Source: Dryocola clanedunensis_A
GTDB taxonomy: Bacteria; Pseudomonadota; Gammaproteobacteria; Enterobacterales; Enterobacteriaceae
Assembly (NCBI GenBank): GCA_038405435.1
Contig: JBBYHZ010000002.1
Length of the DNA: 64,000 nt
Reading direction: 5' to 3' (one strand)
The notes beneath the pieces were generated by a model, which worked only from the letters and a program-made list of their open reading frames with translations, was not told the origin of the DNA and did not search any database. The stretch's first letter is position 1, and the number at the start of each line of letters is the position of its first letter. Made by a program: the position numbers and the translations under genes. Below, in pieces: positions 61,126-64,000 of the stretch.

Positions 61126-63771
61126 TCAGAATGCGTAACGCACCTTTACAGCAATACTTTGGCTAAAGAAATCAGAACGTTGTTCTGCATCGTATTGAAC
61201 CGTACCATCCAACTGGTTTGTGAACTTAGCGGTCACGCCTACTCCCGCCATACCAATCCACGGGCTTTGCTCCATGCTTTGGTAAATAAGCGGAGTATCA
61301 GGGCTGCCTATAAAAGCGATTCGGTTTGCGCTACGATCGTTGATCGTGTCATACCCAACCCCGGCAGTCGCATGCACAGCGACAATGTTCGACAGCTCTA
61401 AGCCAAGCTTAGCCTTGGTGGAGACAATCATCGCTTCAATAGTCTGTCCATCCACCTCCAGACCCAGATCGCTGGCGTTTTTCTCTTTATAGCCTTTATC
61501 CTTGATACGGTAGTAGTCTCCACGCACAGTCGGCGTCAGGGTCATTTTGTCCGTAAGTTTGAAAATGCTTTGTAAGCCGATTCCAGCCTGAAGGTTATGG
61601 CTATCATAGCTGGAACGCGCTACGCCGCCAAAAGCAAGGTCAGACGAGGAAGGATTGAGGATATTTAGATACCGATTACCATCAACTTTGTCACGACCAT
61701 ATCCCGCTTTCCATGTCAGGGCTGTAGCGGGAGTAAAGTCAAAACTGCCATACAGTAAGGTGTTCCAGCTTTCAATCTGAGCATCATGACGGAAATCATC
61801 TGACGTATCCTGAACATCGGTACGACTGGTGCCCACAGCCACCCCAACGCGAGCCTGTTCCAATACCGGCACATCAGCACCAATGGCTATGCCGCGTGTA
61901 TCCGATTTGTAACCATCCAGCCCGTCACGTTGTTCCTGATTATCCCAGCGACCTACTGGCCTGATCCAAAGATATTTCTCTGGGTTAAACTCATCGTATT
62001 TACCAAAATCACGTACGGAATCCTGACGAGAGTCTACGATACTGCCAAACATCCGAGCATTATTTAACTCTACATAAGGCAACATACCGTTCATCAATGG
62101 ACCTAACTGCACCACGTTACGATAAACGTCGCGTGCATTGGATGAGGAGGTGATGGCGCAAATCGTCGCTCCTAACGCGCCAGAACAATATCCAGATGAA
62201 CTTCCTGCTACAGCAGCGGTGTTACCGTTGCCAACTGAGCCAGGGTTTGAACCAGGATTGGTACCAGGATCCGTGCCCGGATTGGTTCCTGGATCCGTGC
62301 CCGGATTGGTGCCTGTATTATCTGAAGTAGTATTGACAATAATCTGGTCTATCGCGCCACCGAAACGTGAAACTACTGGAGATTTGGTTTGAGTTGTAAC
62401 CGCCGTTTGGACGGAAGTAAGTCCGGTATCGACGATGCGTAATGAGTAACTGGTGGGTGTCTGCTCCTGTACAAACTGGTAGCGCAGAGAGTCGTCGATC
62501 ACTGAAGTAGGTGTGCCTATGACACTCGAGGCGGTCACCACATCACGAAGCATATCTCCATTGCTAAAGTCTAGGCTACCGTTGGTCACAACAACTGTTT
62601 TACCTGCTAGCGAAGCCGCTCCACCAACCTGCAATTGCCCATAGTTTGTTGCATTCTTGGCCTGCAGAGCCAAAAAAGCATCTGAAGATTGACTATAGTT
62701 GCTGACTCTTGAGGGAGAATTGTTATTGAGCAAATCAAACAGGCCGCTGTTACTCATGTTGGTTGTAGGAGCATCAACGCGACCGATGATGATGCCCTGG
62801 TTGTTTATACCGTTGGTAACGGTGCTGGTTTCACTCACACGTATTGCATCCCCCTCAATGGAGCCAATAACACCGCGGTTGAGTAATAAATCCGTTCCGC
62901 TATTATCATCAAAGGTAATTCCTCCGCGCCCGGCTGCAATAATTCCGTCGTTAATTATGCGTGAAACTTGCGCATTGTCCTGTAATGAAATGCCACTGTC
63001 TGCCGCTTCGATCACACCAGCGTTATCAATGGTCCCTGTTGAACTACGGCTAAAGTTAATACCATCGTCAGTATCAGAATAGATCACCCCTGACGAACTG
63101 TTCATCACCGCGACATCTGATGCAAGGGTTGTTGCGGTATCAACGAAGATACCGGAACCGCTGGGGCCACTTGCCGTAATACTTCCGCTATTGTTAACCG
63201 CGATGTCACGACTTTCTCCAGTTATCCAAATACCATGAGATTGGGCACCTGCAGTGGTGATTGCACCGCTGTTATTTATAATATTATTACCAATATTGGC
63301 ATCCAACAGGATACCTGCACTGACGTTCCCCCTAGTGTTCAACCCTCCATCGTTCGTTATGGTACTGTCAAACACTCCAGAAAGATGGATAGCATTAGAA
63401 TTGCTGCCCGACGTCCCTACAGCGCCGGCATTGATCAAAGTGAAGTCTCTAAGAGTTTCTAAAGCAATACCATCACTGGTAATAGCATCAGTCACAATAT
63501 TGCCTTGATTTTCAAGCATGCTAGACGAAGTATCAAAAAACAAAGCGGGCGTATTTTGCCCAGTAACCGCGATTTGAGTGCGGGCAATAATCGTCGCTGT
63601 GATGCCATTAGCATCTGTAAAGGATTGCGGCGTATTAATCGTACCATCACAGGTTATACTCACACCATTACCTACTCCGGGACTACAAGCGGCCACAGCA
63701 ATCACAGGGTTCAACAAGCTATAACTACTAGCTAACCCGCTGAACAGAAACAATTTCATTCTTCTTTTCAA
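61126..63771 (-). CDS. Autotransporter adhesin-like protein
   Basis: A type V autotransporter of 881 residues from the TTG at 63771. That start has GAGG eight bases upstream and begins (M)KRRMKLFLFSGLASSYSL, a signal peptide. The ATG at 63792 would add seven residues without a good ribosome-binding site. The passenger (~40-470) is a beta-helix of repeats such as NNSGAITTAGAQSHGI and NDGIIAAGRGGI. A Pro-Gly linker with GTNPGTDP repeats follows, then a ~290-residue autotransporter beta-barrel ending VRYAF. No protease motif is seen, so adhesion or surface attachment is likely. Confidence 0.88.
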   Translation of the reverse strand: MKRRMKLFLFSGLASSYSLLNPVIAVAACSPGVGNGVSITCDGTINTPQSFTDANGITATIIARTQIAVTGQNTPALFFDTSSSMLENQGNIVTDAITSDGIALETLRDFTLINAGAVGTSGSNSNAIHLSGVFDSTITNDGGLNTRGNVSAGILLDANIGNNIINNSGAITTAGAQSHGIWITGESRDIAVNNSGSITASGPSGSGIFVDTATTLASDVAVMNSSSGVIYSDTDDGINFSRSSTGTIDNAGVIEAADSGISLQDNAQVSRIINDGIIAAGRGGITFDDNSGTDLLLNRGVIGSIEGDAIRVSETSTVTNGINNQGIIIGRVDAPTTNMSNSGLFDLLNNNSPSRVSNYSQSSDAFLALQAKNATNYGQLQVGGAASLAGKTVVVTNGSLDFSNGDMLRDVVTASSVIGTPTSVIDDSLRYQFVQEQTPTSYSLRIVDTGLTSVQTAVTTQTKSPVVSRFGGAIDQIIVNTTSDNTGTNPGTDPGTNPGTDPGTNPGSNPGSVGNGNTAAVAGSSSGYCSGALGATICAITSSSNARDVYRNVVQLGPLMNGMLPYVELNNARMFGSIVDSRQDSVRDFGKYDEFNPEKYLWIRPVGRWDNQEQRDGLDGYKSDTRGIAIGADVPVLEQARVGVAVGTSRTDVQDTSDDFRHDAQIESWNTLLYGSFDFTPATALTWKAGYGRDKVDGNRYLNILNPSSSDLAFGGVARSSYDSHNLQAGIGLQSIFKLTDKMTLTPTVRGDYYRIKDKGYKEKNASDLGLEVDGQTIEAMIVSTKAKLGLELSNIVAVHATAGVGYDTINDRSANRIAFIGSPDTPLIYQSMEQSPWIGMAGVGVTAKFTNQLDGTVQYDAEQRSDFFSQSIAVKVRYAF
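62255..62317. repeat. 24-bp tandem repeat coding the autotransporter linker
   Basis: A 24-base unit (GGATTGGTACCAGGATCC-GTGCCC and variants) occurs two and a half times, at 62255, 62279 and 62303. It encodes GTNPGTDP on the minus strand. Length changes here would alter the passenger-barrel spacer. Confidence 0.8.
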
Positions 63772-63914
63772 CTTTTCATCCTCAACACGCATAAAAAAAC
63801 TTTAAACATACTGAGTGAATATAGTCTAATAACCTTCTCATTAGTCATGCTCAGCAAAGAAAATCAAAGACACATATATTATATGGCTTTTCATATTTAT
63901 GTCGATGAACACTC

Positions 63915-64000
63915 AGATACCTGGGTAATCCCCCCATTTTTAGCGGAGATAATAAGTAGAATCAGGTCATGCGTTGAATATGCTGCATCGGTGTGTAGCC
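63915..64000 (-). mobile_element. End of an insertion sequence with transposase C terminus
   Basis: The last 39 bases encode GYTPMQHIQRMT and a stop at 63962-63964 on the minus strand, resembling the end of an integrase-type transposase. About 40 bases beyond is TGGGTAATCCCCCCA (63922-63936), which looks like an IS terminal repeat. The rest lies outside the window, so the family cannot be named with confidence (IS3-like is my guess). Confidence 0.45.

Overview
The window is chromosomal DNA from a member of the Enterobacteriaceae, most like Enterobacter, Lelliottia, Klebsiella and their relatives. Most genes are close orthologs of Escherichia coli genes, and long blocks keep the E. coli order: yciT-osmB-yciH-pyrF-lapB-lapA-pgpB-ribA-acnA-ymiC-yciX-ymiA-cysB-topA-yciN-sohB-yciK-btuR, then ppsA-ppsR-aroH-hemP, selO-ydiV-nlpC-btuD-btuE-btuC-ihfA-pheT-pheS-pheM-rplT-rpmI-infC-thrS. 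I recognised genes from memory of family sequences; no database search was run.

Layout. 1-4.1 kb: a pyruvate-sensing two-component pair (btsSR) and a LexA-controlled umuDC. 4.2-9.4 kb: yciZ, then a fructose-6-phosphate aldolase divergent from a glycyl radical enzyme and its activase, then the regulator YciT. 9.6-25.4 kb: the conserved core, including osmB, pyrF, the LPS-control pair lapAB, ribA, aconitase A, three tiny proteins, cysB, topA and cobalamin adenosyltransferase. 25.5-29.6 kb: a sugar locus, a cytoplasmic family-3 glycoside hydrolase divergent from a GPH-family transporter. 29.7-34.4 kb: PEP synthase, its regulatory kinase/phosphorylase and Trp-type DAHP synthase. 34.5-40.5 kb: a complete Fur-box-preceded heme operon (hemP-hmuRSTUV), where E. 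coli K-12 keeps only the hemP homolog ydiE. 40.5-48.8 kb: selO, the anti-FlhDC protein YdiV, an orphan LacI-type regulator, nlpC and a vitamin B12 uptake cluster in which btuC is cut off from btuED by two opposite-strand genes. 48.9-56.0 kb: the essential translation cluster from ihfA to thrS, with the pheM attenuator.

From about 56 kb the sequence becomes patchwork: an SRAP (YedK-type) protein, a small cupin, a frameshifted ArsR-type regulator with an intact palindromic operator and its permease, an outer-membrane barrel protein, a UmuC C-terminal relic with a seven-copy hexanucleotide repeat, a large autotransporter, and the end of an insertion sequence at the right edge. Short sequence scars recur here. 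It looks like a variable region beside the conserved thrS cluster.

Regulatory sites visible directly: LexA box (umuD), sigma-S-like -10 (osmB), Cra-like site (ppsA), TrpR operator (aroH), Fur box (heme operon), a LacI-type half-palindrome (glycosidase/transporter), an ArsR-type palindrome, the pheM leader peptide with attenuator, and several intrinsic terminators. A family of short palindromic repeats occurs in four intergenic spaces.

No tRNA, rRNA, CRISPR array or complete prophage was seen. No wholly novel multi-gene system was found. The most unusual items are the repeat-expanded umuC relic, the 4-bp frameshift in the ArsR gene, and a secreted glycerophosphodiesterase-like protein without its metal-binding residues.
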